NCBI GenBank assembly: GCA_963971425.1
Contig: OZ020518.1
Location: forward strand, 7,791,989-7,855,988
Source of the DNA: Bryoerythrophyllum caledonicum
Lineage: Eukaryota > Streptophyta > Bryopsida > Pottiales > Pottiaceae
Direction of reading: 5' to 3'
Length of the DNA stretch: 64,000 nt
The position numbers and the translations under genes were made by a program. Shown one piece after another: positions 23,800-34,841 of the stretch. Numbering within the stretch: position 1 is the stretch's first letter; each line of letters starts with the position of its first letter. The notes beneath the pieces are model-generated. The model did no database searches. It was not told the origin of the DNA and saw only the letters and a program-made list of their open reading frames with translations.

Positions 23800-24200
23800 A
23801 AGAGGCATGAAAATCACATTTTTGAGTATAATTTTGGACTTTGAACCATAAGATCTTAAAATAGACTTTTATATGAAATTACCATAGTTTTTAGGTTGCA
23901 ACCCAGTGCACGGATTTGAAGAGAATAGCGTTTGAAGTGCAAGAAAAAGTTTAGTTTCCCCCTTGCCTAACAATGTGCGAAAATGTTTGACTTGGGTTAG
24001 AATGTTGTTTTTCACTAAAGACAAGAATTCTTTTTTGACACTATGAAAGGAAATAATATTACTTGCGAGTATTGAAAATCTCACATTCAATACAGTGTCC
24101 TAGCAAAAGTATTTGAAGGTGCTTGACGTGTCTGCTCTCCCTGATTGAAATTCAAAACTTTTTTTTTTTTCATTGAATGTTGAGTTTAGGGGAAAAAATG
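23800..24200. repeat. Interior segment of a dispersed repeat
   Basis: GGACTTTGAACCATAAGATC, GGTTGCAACCC and GCGTTTGAAGTGCAAGAA correspond to 35430-35580 (GGACTTCTGACTGTGATATC, GGTTGCTATCC, GCATTTGAAATGCAAGAA). The start of both copies resembles TTAA-family ends, and a shorter match is at 24940-24980. Confidence 0.5.
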
Positions 24201-25625
24201 TTCTTCCACTGAGGTTTTAGTAATGCCCTTCTACACTGATTTGGCTTACGCGGCAGAAGGTTGTTATAACGCGCAGGTTAGGGTCATCACACAAGACGGG
24301 CGGATGGGTCGATGATCCGGACGGCTTTTCTCAAGTAGGCCTTGTAATTTGTCCAAGGTTAGAACATTTGGCTGTAAATGACAGGTCACTTTCTGAGGTG
24401 TCATTCCACGCTCGAACCACGGCGTAACTAGGTGGCTTGGCAGAAACAGAAGGTTGTGGCGAGGACGTCAATGTTAGGGCGCAGACGTTGACGCTACAAC
24501 ACTAGCCTTCAGGAGTTCTTGAACAGTGGTCGTTGGGGCACCGATGGAGGGGTACGGCGCGGACGGATGGACAAGGCGCGGCCAAAAGTATAGGGTGCAA
24601 ACTTAGGGCGCGAATGAAATGGAGGCCGCGGATGTCTAGGTGCGGACGAAAGTGCAAGGTGCAGACTTGGAGAGTGGACATTAGGCTAGGGCAGGAACGG
24701 ATGGCCCTACAATGGACGTCCTGTAGTGGCGCAAACTTAACCCACTCAAAAAAGCAGGCGAGTGGGGCTGGGCGGGCCTTTGAAATGCACTTGGACCTTT
24801 GCCATGGCATTCCTCCTTTCCATGGAATGGAGAAACCATTAAATGCAAGGATCTCCTATTTTTAGTTCCGAGAAGATCGTGACATACCTAAAAAACACAT
24901 TGATTTTGTCTTTGCCAAGAAGAGGGAAGGAAAACTATATTTTAAGTATAACTTTGGACCTCTGAGCGTAAGCTGTTGGAAAAAAACGTCTCTGTTATCT
25001 CCCTATATTTTTCTGGGCCATATAAGTCCAATGTTATCAAGGAAAATAGGAAGTAAAATGAAAAGGTTCAATTTTTTTTAAAGTATGGCATGTGTTATAA
25101 AACTAAGAATAAAATGGAAACCATTTAACATCGGGGTAAAATAACTTTTTAATGTTTCAATTAAACTACATATACAAAGACCAATAAAAAGGGAATGTAA
25201 AAGTTTCCAATTCCACGTAAAGAAATAGACTTTTCCATTTTATATATACAAAATATATGAATAGTACAAAACGCATTCAAAAATATTTTTATTTAGAAAA
25301 ATAACTAATACAAACCATATAAAGCTCTCATGTTATTCTACATAGAAATCAAATGAAGAAAGAAGTTAATAATTGTCTTTTATATTGCTAGAAATTTTGT
25401 TAGAAGTTTCTAGTGACATTTAGATTTTTTACACATGTAGAGAATATTACCTTCTTTGAAGATGTCAAAAAATAATTCTTGCCTATAGTGTAAAGAAACA
25501 CCCCTTTACTACTTCAAAAAATTGATGTGTACGGAACAAACATCATGATTAACGCAATGGTAAAAAATTTGGACAAAAATTTGATACCAAGTGCAATCCC
25601 TTACTGCCCCAACCCCTTACTGTCC
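24200..25625. other. Intergenic: GC-rich patch then AT-rich DNA
   Basis: 24240-24810 is a GC-rich patch with repeated GGCGCGGACG/GGCGCAGACG motifs and no recognisable protein. 24820-25625 is AT-rich without coding frames. Confidence 0.4.
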
Positions 25626-26087
25626 CTCTCCCTCTCCTTTTCACTTGATTTTTTAGTTTTCATTTTACTCTTCCCTCCTTCTCCCTTTCTATCTCTCTTT
25701 TTAGTTTTGGTTAAAAAAAAATTGATTGCCCTTGATTTCAATAATAATCTACTGTAAAAATAAATCCCTTACTCTCCCTCTCTTCTTTACTCTCCCTCTC
25801 CCTTGCTCTCCCTCTCCCTCACTTTATTAATTTATTTATTTTTAAAAAAAATTACTCTTCCCTCTTTTTCCTTTCCCTTTTCAAAAATAAAACTTTGATT
25901 TAAATTTTTTGGATTTCCCATGATTTCAATAATGATCTACTATTTATCAATATAAAATAACTCTTTCTCTTGGATTCCTTGTAGGATTCCTTCTTTGCTT
26001 TTATGATTTGTCCCTTGCTCCTTCCCTCCCTCCCTCCTCCTTTTATCATAATTGAAAAAATTATTTTTCATTGCACTACTTTCCCCC

Positions 26088-26182
26088 CTTCAAACCTTCT
26101 TTATTTCCCCCCTCCAAACCTTCTTTATTTCCCCCTCCAAACCTTCTTTCTTTCCCCCCTCCAAATCTTCTCCAAACCTTCT
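26088..26182. repeat. CCAAACCTTCTTT tandem repeat in R1 copy 1
   Basis: Four copies of a 21-23 base unit, CCCCCTCCAAACCTTCTTTAT. R1 copy 2 has only one unit at about 59915-59935, so the expansion is specific to this copy. Confidence 0.8.
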
Positions 26183-26405
26183 TTACGAACAAACACTTTA
26201 TTTACTGTGTTCTCCCCTAATGTGGACCGGAATTCTTCTTTTTTTGGTCCCACTATTCCTCATTTCTCCCTCTTTGTCTCTTTTAAATTTTAAATTTTTG
26301 ATTGTCCATCTCTTCCTTCTTCTCCCTCTACATCTATTCTAAGTAATAATTTATTTTTTTGATTGTCCCTCTCTCCCTTTGATCCCTTCTATTTTAATAT
26401 AGATT

Positions 26406-29080
26406 TGTAAGTGTCGTAATCTCATCAGCCTTTCTCAAGTGAATAGGGGTCTCAGGTTACACATTCATAAGTTTGCAATCTCATTAGCCTTTCTCAAGTG
26501 AAATAGATTCACATGTGACAGATTCATTAGCCTCCTAACCTGTGTGCATCCTGTAACATGTGAGCCTTCTGTATCTTTGTCTTGATATCAAATTTTAATG
26601 GTGCGTAGTTAAGTGGAATGGTTTTTGGCAGGTGAAAGAGATTCGGCTTGAGGTAGAGGCGGAGATTGAGAGAATTGAGGCGTTGGTAGATGGTGAGAGG
26701 TAGCATCCTCAATCGAGTCCAATCCATCTCTTCTAGCAATGACCAACAGGTGTTTCTTGACCTGCCACATTTGTGTTTGATCAACGCATTTCCACATCAT
26801 CAGAAAAGATGTACCGTTATAACATGTAGAGATGACAATCATCAACTCGGGAATCTAAAGCAAGTTTAGAGTGCGAACATTATTATTAAATCCATGTTAA
26901 TATCAGTACGAACTCGAGTCGTCTCAAGAAACAAACTACTTCCAAAATTCCATTACTTTTGACTTCTCGCAAAGACAAATGCTGAAGGAGCTTGGAATTG
27001 TCTCCATGTAAACCTCTCTGGAATAATGTAAGCTGTGGTACAATCCAAAAAACAGAAAGGTTAATTGAAGAAAAAAACCAGTAGTTTATACCTTTGCATA
27101 CTTATCAAGAATAACAACAGCTTCGTTTGTGGTCTGTAGAGCAGCAGGAGAAAGCTTAATTTAATTGAGAAAATTGAGAGAAATGAGGCGTTGGATATGG
27201 AGAAGCAAAAGGTAGCTGCGAGGCTTGCTGAACGACTGCGTGAGCTCAAGCTCGGCAGCAATCAATCTTCTACACAGGGTTTGTTCTTGCTTGCATGTGT
27301 TGTGATGGTCGGAGGTTTTTGATTTGCATGTGTTGTGATGGTCAGAGGTAAGAACTCTGACTTGACCCTAAGCACAAAAGCTCAGATTTTAATGGTGCAT
27401 AGTTTACTAGAATGTTTTTTGACTTGCGATGAATTGTTTCATGCCGGGCTTTGGAGCGGCTGTTGAGTTGAATTCGGGTGGATCTGTAGTCAGTGCGTAT
27501 CTGTAAGTGGCTGAAGAAATCAAGCACCCGGCCTCGACGGTGAAGAGAAGATGTAAGTGGCTGAAGAAATCAAATTTCGTGCATGTATGTGGGATACAAC
27601 TTACAAATGCTCCAATACATTATGTTTTTGTAATCTGAACTGCAGCTTGATCACTTTCTGCATCATTTGTCCTATGTACGATCAACATTGCATCTGGATG
27701 CGGCGCCGAGCAAGGAAGAGATTCAGCACATTGAGGAGAGCAATCGGCTCCGGCCCGAGTTGCTTCCCACTCTCTTGATTGAAAGGGCGAGAGGAAAGAC
27801 GCATTAGACACCAGCAAAATCCTCTGGAAGCAACTAAATAGGCTAGCATAAAGCAATTTTGGTAACAACCTGACTTCTACGATGACGTTTGTTTTGGCTA
27901 CTAGCTAGAAGCTTCATCTGAATTCAGATACCTTACGCACAGAACGTGACAAAGATAATACGCTCCACAGAAACTAGTGATGAATTAGTCGGGGTCATGA
28001 ACCAACTTGGAAAACTGTGAAAGGCCTCCCATGAATACGCTTCCGGCCTCCTGAGAATGCCATGTGCTCCATGATTAAATCGTTTAAAGACAACTAGCGA
28101 CCACAACCTCCAGAACTAGGGCCTCAATAGGGCGAGGTATTCTTCGAACAAATTTCTTGAATTAGGTTCATCAATTTTTATTCTCAGGACCAATATTAGG
28201 TGATAGTGTGTATAATAATTTCTACTCTTTTTTGAGTGTGTAGAACACTTGTTAATGAATTCATCCATTTTCCTGTAGGTCGGGATTCGTTCGTGATGTG
28301 AACATCGACCTTGCCATCCAGGTGAACACAACTTACACCATCCACGCTCTACCATTTGGCGGTGGGCAAGCTGCTGCGCGGAATTGCTAAGAGTCAAATA
28401 AAGAAATTGATATTGTTTGGTAGACATGCAAGTCTACATTTTGTAGTCTTTTTTCCATGAGACGAACTCTACAAAGTCCATGTGAGCTGATTGTTCTTTA
28501 TGAGATTTAGAAGCTGGACATGGTGCTTGAAAAGCAGACAACTCTGAAATTTCAGGGTTTTTTTGTCATGATCTGATTTCCTGCTCTGGATTTTTGGATT
28601 ACACAATCTTGAGGCTTGGCATACTCCTATAATTGAAGGCATTTGTTGAACTACCTCACCTCCAACGCCTGTGACCGGGTCTCTTATTATAACATTTAAT
28701 ACCAAAAGGATCTCCATAGTAAGCTTTAAAATTAAAGCATACAACTTATGGTGCCTTCCGGGCGGGTGGTGCAGGATCGTTGCACTCGGCGAACATAGGG
28801 TGGGGACAGTGCGTGGCAGGGGGTGGCTCCAGCGTTTTGCAAACGGAAGCACCGTGAGGGGGCACTATGTGTTGTGTGTAATGCTAGATAAATGCACAAA
28901 CCTCAACCCGTCGGAACGACGGGTACGTTCATGAAAGTATGCCTAAAATATTCATGAAAGTATGCTTGAAATACAAGGGATGCAAATTGCAATCTAAAAT
29001 ATATTCCGTCAAACAAATTTTATTCTGAGGAGCACTAATAAAAAACCTTCCCCGGTCGGAACAACAGGTGCCGATACTAG
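26406..29080 (+). mobile_element. Helitron-like insertion in R1 copy 1, with exon-like fragments
   Basis: R1 copy 2 runs across this point without the 2.7 kb (GATTTGTATAAAAATAAATC at about 60970). The right end has CCGGTCGGAACAACAGGTG hairpin-like sequence, then CCGATACTAG ending at 29080 before a T. A perfect version of the hairpin, ACCCGTCG-GAA-CGACGGGT, lies at 28907-28925. The left side has TCTCATCAGCCTTTCTCAAG (26420), repeated at 26481. Inside are plus-strand exon-like pieces: VKEIRLEVEAEIERIEALV after TTTTGGCAG (26631-26695), NEALDMEKQKVAARLAERLR (27180-27245) and PSKEEIQHIEESNRLRPELL (27700-27765). I cannot name the source gene. Confidence 0.5.
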
Positions 29081-29502
29081 TATATTAAAATAAAAATAAA
29101 AATAAATCTTCTTGGATTCCTCGAAGTCCTAAGATTCCTTCATTAGTTTTATGATTTGTCTTCCCCTCCATTAATTGGTCTGACCTTTGATAAAATTAGA
29201 TTTTTCTTCTAAAAATGGGAATGAAAATGAAATTAGAATGCACATCTATCCTACATGGCATAGGACACGTAGTTAAAAAATTTGGTTTCCCTTCTATTCA
29301 TTTGATTTGAACTAAAAATAAAATAAAATAAGATTTTTTTCCCCAAGATACCTCCTAGGATTCCTTTTCCAAATATATAATTAGTCTTGTTGATCGAACT
29401 CTGAATCAAGCTGAATCTGAATTGTGGGACTTGGATTTTTTTGGACATGTGTTTATTTGGGACTTGGATTTTTTTGGACATGTATTTTTTTGGGACTTGT
29501 AG

Positions 29503-29524
29503 CCTTGGTATGACTGCATTGCAT
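29503..29524 (-). pseudogene. 5S rRNA-like remnant in R1 copy 1
   Basis: TAGCCTTGGTATGACTGCAT corresponds to the first 25 bases or so of the 5S-like sequence at 61378-61494. The rest is missing in this copy: GGGACTTG is joined directly to TAGCC. Confidence 0.7.
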
Positions 29525-30317
29525 TCATTGATCGGAGCTGAAGTCAATTAAACAAACGTTGACGGGGTCTACGTCGGAGCTGGGAGGTTAAGTGAACCAG
29601 GTCGTCATGTCATTCAAGTGAATTGAAGAAATGAGCTCAAGTAAAATCGGGACAAGAAGTTGATTGAGCTCGAGAAATTCAAATGAACGTCCGCGGGACA
29701 TTCACATCATTAGGACTCCCTCTCCACGTCACCGGGACAATTGGGACTCCTTGGTGTCAGGACACCTACTCTCCCAGTGACGTCATCGGGACAATAGTGA
29801 TGCCATCGGGACAATTATGCTCTAATATCGTAGCATCGAGGCTTAGGGACAAGGAATTCATTGCGGGCAGGGCAGGGTCTAGACATTATAGGGCAGGGCA
29901 GGGCATGTCTTCATGGCATTTGTACTGCTTGTGTCCGCGCCCAAGTGATTGTCCACTCCTAGCTCGAATAAAGTCATCACCTTGTCTTCGTCCACGCCTA
30001 GACATTCTGTCTGTGCCCCGCTACTGACATCCGCGCTTAGTCATCTGTCCGCGCCCTGACACACGTCCCCACCCAACATCCTACCTAGTAGCCAGGTGGC
30101 GCCAACGTGGCAGCCACGTCGCCATTTTTTACCTTATCAAAGAGTCAACTACGTCTTGACTACATCGGAGAGGCATGACCTCTATTGGACGGGCGAATCG
30201 GACGTCCGCCTAGTTTGACAACCCTGATCCAACCATAATGGATTAAAACCTAGACGCCTTGCACAATAGACCCAATTAGGCTTCCGGGCCGAAAAACACT
30301 ACATCTTTAAGACTCTA

Positions 30318-30458
30318 GAGCATAGGAATGCCTGTGGACAGCTGAAGCTCAATCACCTCCTTTGGCGTGAGGCTATCCAAGTACATGATGAAGGTATGTA
30401 GGGAGTTTCCTTGTGCGGCAATCATAATGTTCTTCTTGGACTTTAGCTCAGGCATCAC
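30318..30458 (-). pseudogene. Exon fragment of 2,3-bisphosphoglycerate-dependent phosphoglycerate mutase
   Basis: 47 codons on the minus strand read VMPELKSKKNIMIAAQGNSL, then HTFIMYLDSLTPKEVIELQL and STGIPML. This is the conserved C-terminal part of dPGM, which interconverts 3- and 2-phosphoglycerate in glycolysis. The family has AAHGNSLR with an active-site His; here it is AAQGNSLH, so the catalytic His is lost. An acceptor-like CGACAG precedes it and a TAG ends it. No other dPGM exon is visible nearby. It lies directly outside the end of R1. A captured or dying fragment, not a working gene. Confidence 0.75.
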
Positions 30459-30928
30459 CTGTCGGAGTGCAAAAAACTCTAAAATCTAAGTTTTGAAATC
30501 GTGAATTGTGTACCTCAAGGTATAAGCACACTATGGTATCCCACTTTTGATGTCATGGTGTCCCATATTTGGATCAAATTTATTCTAAGAGTACATAAAT
30601 ATTCTAAGGAAAATTACATTATTAAATTTGATGGAATGATTGACATTACTAATGGATCCTAAGGTGCAAGAGTAATCTTCCATTTGTAATCAATATTTTA
30701 GTTATATTCAATAAAATCACTAAAAATGGGATTCAATCAAAAAATGTTTTTTAAAAAACTTTTGTTGGTTGATAGAGAAAGCTATCAAGATTCTCTAGGT
30801 AGGTCTAATTGTTGTTTAATTAGTTTGTTTTGGTAATAACTCTAAACTCAAAATTAAAAAATATTAGTGTTACAATGTACCTTCTCTGAAATTTAGCGTT
30901 CCAAGGAAGTCCTTGTAGAAGGGATTAA

Positions 30929-31143
30929 CCCCTAAAGGACCAGAGTCTCCTTCGGGGGGATTCCTTGATTTTTGGGCAGGTTCCTAAAATTCGAAAAAAA
31001 ATCAATTTTCTCTGAAATTTTTATTCTAGATTGCCTTTGATAAGAGCTTCGTGGACATATTTTTATTTTATTTTTTGGATTTGTGGTTTGAAAGTTAGTA
31101 CCCCTTATAGTTTTTGAGGGAAATTGTCGAGGAACTTTAGGGG
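30929..31143. mobile_element. Short TTAA-flanked element (piggyBac-like MITE)
   Basis: Left end CCCCTAAAGGACC, right end GGAACTTTAGGGG, flanked on both sides by TTAA (30925-30928 and 31144-31147). 215 bases. The left part continues like 15449 and 63262. TTAA duplication and CCCNTA-type ends are the signature of piggyBac-superfamily transposition; no transposase is encoded. Confidence 0.75.
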
Positions 31144-31149
31144 TTAAAT

Positions 31150-32170
31150 AACAAAAAAATTAGGCCTACATGAAGAATCAAGTTAACTTCCATCACCAAC
31201 CAAGCAAAATGAAAAATAACTTTTTTTTCAATTTTATGTTGAATTCTGTGTTTTTGCCAAATTTGTATAGGGCATAGTGTGCTTCACCCCAAGTGATTTT
31301 ATATGTTTGCAAGAAGATGTAACTTAGTTATGAATTTTCAAAGTGGCTAGCGATGTTTAGCTAATTTCCGCCACTAGGTAACCCCCACTAGTGCCAACCA
31401 AAAGTTAAGAGTCTTCACCAATATTAACCCTTAATTTGGAGCTGACAAAGAGTGAATGGGTGGATATGGGGCAAATATATATGGCATGGTATTGGGACCA
31501 AATAGAGAGTAGTAGTGATAGGAAGGTGGAGGTCATGGGGGGATATACCTTAGTTCACATTTTCTACCCTCCCTCCATTTCGGAAAATTTAAGGCCCCTC
31601 ATTGGTTCCCTTGACTATGAATTTTGGGAGTTGAGGCTTTTGGGGGTTCATCCCCCAAAAGTCAAGACCACCACTTCCCCAAATTCATGGTTTGTTCCAG
31701 TGCAATATATATAAATAGCTTTGAATCATAAACTATTGTAGTGTTGATGATTCTTCTGCACTGTTCATTGAATATAGTGTGGACAAGACCAATTCAAGTT
31801 TCTACACTAGTTGGAAATTGACAGGCAATCGTCGGCTAACACACACTTGCTTGTATACATACACTGGATCAGAATTGACATGCATGTGTTTGATGTAAAT
31901 AAGTATATTAGGTGATCAGCGGAGGATCAACATATCCCAAACCCTAAACTCTAAACGTAACGTGAACCATAAAGCTGGTCTGTTCGCTCACCCACTTGGC
32001 TCACCCACAAAAAACAATATTTACAGAAAAATTTAGCAAGGATATGGATCATACTGGATCAAGCACCTCTTTGCACGCAGGTTTGTGCTATTCTTTTGGG
32101 TGTGTTCTAACGAAATACACTTCTGTACTAGAATGTAAGTCAAAGAATGCACTATCCGTCATCTCATGTG
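31150..32170. other. Intergenic DNA before kinase D
   Basis: No convincing gene. A 92-codon open stretch at 31436-31714 has no recognisable similarity. 31920-32020 matches the intergenic part of the duplication unit (CCCTAAACTCTAAACGTAAC). Confidence 0.4.
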
Positions 32171-34591
32171 CTACTTTAAAGAGCTGTCACTACCCGTAGT
32201 GACATTCGAAGAATCGAACACATGAACCGTGTCCAGTCCCTCATGCACCCTCGCATCACTAAACTCACTTGACCTCCGACGCACTCTGCAAATCCCATCC
32301 ACACCTCGGATTGCCACCAGCTCCTCCACAACCTCCTTCATGCCTGGCCTGTGGTGCCGCCTCTCTGCCAGGCACTTGCACGCCACTTCACCCACTCTCT
32401 GCATCTGATGGGCAACAATGCCATACGCGCTCTCGTCAAACAGCCGTGGGTCAGCTATGGCCTTCACGTCCCTTCTTCTGATGAAGGGTAACGCCATGGT
32501 GGCCAGATTCACGTCCTCCTCCCTCCGCTGGAAGTCCACCGGCTTCAGCGACGTCACGAGCTCCAACAGCACCATTCCGAAGCTGTACACATCGCTCTTG
32601 TCTGTGAGTTGGAAGGTTCTGAAGTACTCGGGGTCTAAGTATCCCGGAGTTCCCTTTACCGCAGTCGAAACGTGGGTGGCGTCGGGCTTCACAAGCTTTG
32701 AAATGCCGAAGTCGGCAACCTTGACGTCGAACTTGTCGTCCAAGAGTATGTTGGAGGTCTTCATGTCCCGGTGATAGATGGGCGGAAACGCAGCCGAGTG
32801 CAGGTACCTGCAAGCAATGTAATCGACGTCTAAAGGTTTCGCATGTGTTTCAGAAAAAGAGATGCTGGTTTGGAGTGTGTTCCAATGAACAGACTAACCT
32901 GAGAGCTTCGGCCGTGTCGATGGCAATCTGCAATCTCTTACCCCAACTCAAATGTTGGATCCCAGGTCGTTCACCTTGCAAGTGTTGGAACAGGTCCCCA
33001 TTCGACACGTACTCATACACAAGCATGGGGACCTCAACCTCGAGGCAGCACCCATGCAGCCTCACCAAGTTTCGATGATTCACTTGCGACAACAGAAATA
33101 CCTCATTTATAAACTGCTCTGACAGACCCTTCATGTTCACAGTCTTATCATTGATCTTCTTGATGGCGACTTGCACGCCGTTGTCAAGTGTGCCCTTGTA
33201 CACTGTGCCAAAACCTCCGGATCCTAATTTGCAGTCATCTGAGAAGTTCTTGGTGGCTCTCTGAAGCGCTTTGAGGGTGTAAAAGGTTGTCGGGTAGGCT
33301 GTTTGGTGGGAGTGTGGTGCATTGAAGTGTTGCAGCTTCCCAATAGCCTCTATGTTCTTACTCGTGAAGTCCCCTGTTTGCCTTCCTGGGCGTATGTTTG
33401 GAAGCCAGCCACAACAATTGAAACATAACAGGAAACATATTATTGCGGCTAGACACCCGCACGCAACACCTGCAGGTCAAAGTATGAATGTTAAAATGGG
33501 TAGTACGATAACGCTTATGATTTCGATATTCTATTTCAGCCCATGTGCCCAAGCTAATAGAATTGTGAAATGCATATAGACTCTCATGACAAGTTCTTCG
33601 CTCATTTCGGGTGGGATGTCCATGACACATCAGATACTTTCTCAAAAAACAAAGACATCCATTTCCAAAGTTGAGAGGCGTTCCTGACATCATAAAGAGA
33701 TTGATAGGGAGACAACGCTAACCAAGAATGGTGTATAGCTTCCTTTTCTTGGCTCTGGAATCATCTATTTTTGCTTCTGAATCCCCTGCAGTTGGTGCAG
33801 GCCCTGGAGTTGGATACGACACTAGCTGAGAGGTAAAATTTGTGAATGACCGATCTGCACGCATTTGTAACAAAGCCCAAGTCAGTTCTAGTTGAAACAA
33901 ACAGAAACAACCCCTATAAACTCTTGCGTGCTCTCGTAGACGTACTTCTGTCGCCTTCAAATTGAAGCACCAACGAATAGGTCGTGTTCGGAATATTTGG
34001 AAGGCCGGGAGGGGGCACCTCGAACAGCCTGCAGGTGTTGAACGCCGGATCCCTGAAGTTGTCCAGCGTCATAGGACAAGCCCACCGAGGTATAGTCGAA
34101 TTGAACACGCTCGAGCCAGAGCGGTCACAGGGGCTGCTAAAATTCGAAAACTGGGTGCACCCTCCGATCACCCGATCGGGGCAATCCAGAAGCAGGGTGG
34201 TCGTGTTGGTGATGTTCATTCCTCTGAACCTGTTCGGGTCGAAGTCGCGGCAGGTCGCGTTCGGTCCCTGCGGCACCAGCGAAAGCGTCTGGTTCCAGTA
34301 ATCTATCTTGGTCACGTTGTACTCGTCCAGGGAAAACGTGATATTCTCCGTAATGTTGAGGTACAGCGTCTCCCCCTGGCACTCGAACACGAACGTCGGA
34401 TAGTCGGAGTAGCACCCGTTGCTGAGCGCCTCCGGCCCCAGGCGAAATGGAAACCTGATCGACGCATCATTGTTCGATTCGCATGTCCTCCAGGGACAGT
34501 ACCCGCTGGCGCTTGCCGCCTCAGATACGCTTATGATCATCATGCTCAACATCACCAATGCACACGCCGACTTCACCCGCGGCATCGTCAT
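32171..34591 (-). CDS. Receptor-like kinase copy D (GUB_WAK ectodomain, LRK10L-like)
   Basis: Exons 34591-33946, about 33825-33723, 33469-32899 and 32807-32171, all with canonical borders and about 640-650 residues. Exon 1: signal peptide (MTMPRVKSACALVMLSMM) and ectodomain (YCPWRTCES, IRFPFRL). The usual CG after CPWR-T is CE here. Exon 2 is the TPGPAPTAGDS stalk, with the same acceptor ambiguity as copy C. Exon 3: span (LAAIICFLLCFNCCGWL), richer in Cys than in the other copies, then GSGGFGTVYKG and VAIKKI. Exon 4: HRDMKTSNI, DFGISK, GTPGYLDPEY. No stop or frameshift found. Its exon 4 is closer to copy B around the HRD motif (YHRDMK, DDKFDVKVAD) and to copy C around the LVTSLKPVD stretch, which suggests gene conversion. 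Ligand and role unknown. Confidence 0.85.
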
Positions 34592-34841
34592 AGTTTCTCC
34601 ACCTCCCTGACTTCTGATCCCTCAAGCCAACTCTCCTCGCCTAAAAACTTGTCGCTGGCTTCAATCCACATCAATCTCCCATCAGAGACTCATCTCAAAC
34701 CAGCCATTCACCGGTGTCGGTAACGCAACATCAACGTCTGATGCACGGACAGTAGCCGCCTCACATGCCCCATAACTTGCTTAGCGAGGTGTCAGTGTAA
34801 TAATGAACACGACCTTGACCCCTAGATTCCCAGGAACTGTC

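Larger units (their letters stand above)
25628..30310. repeat. Long dispersed repeat R1, copy 1
   Basis: Matches 59481-63261 in order and orientation, apart from insertions. Parts: polypyrimidine block (25628-26400, CTCCCTCTCCCT runs), a foreign 2.7 kb insert (26406-29080), AATAAATCTTCTTGGATTCC (29100), a 5S-rRNA remnant (about 29503-29524), AACGTTGACGGGGTCTACG (29550), a block of repeated CGGGACAATNGGGACTCC motifs (29690-29820), CCGCGCCC-rich sequence (29935-30070) and ACATCTTTAA at the end. It lacks the PIF and TTAA elements found in copy 2. No coding potential that I recognise; class unknown. Confidence 0.75.
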
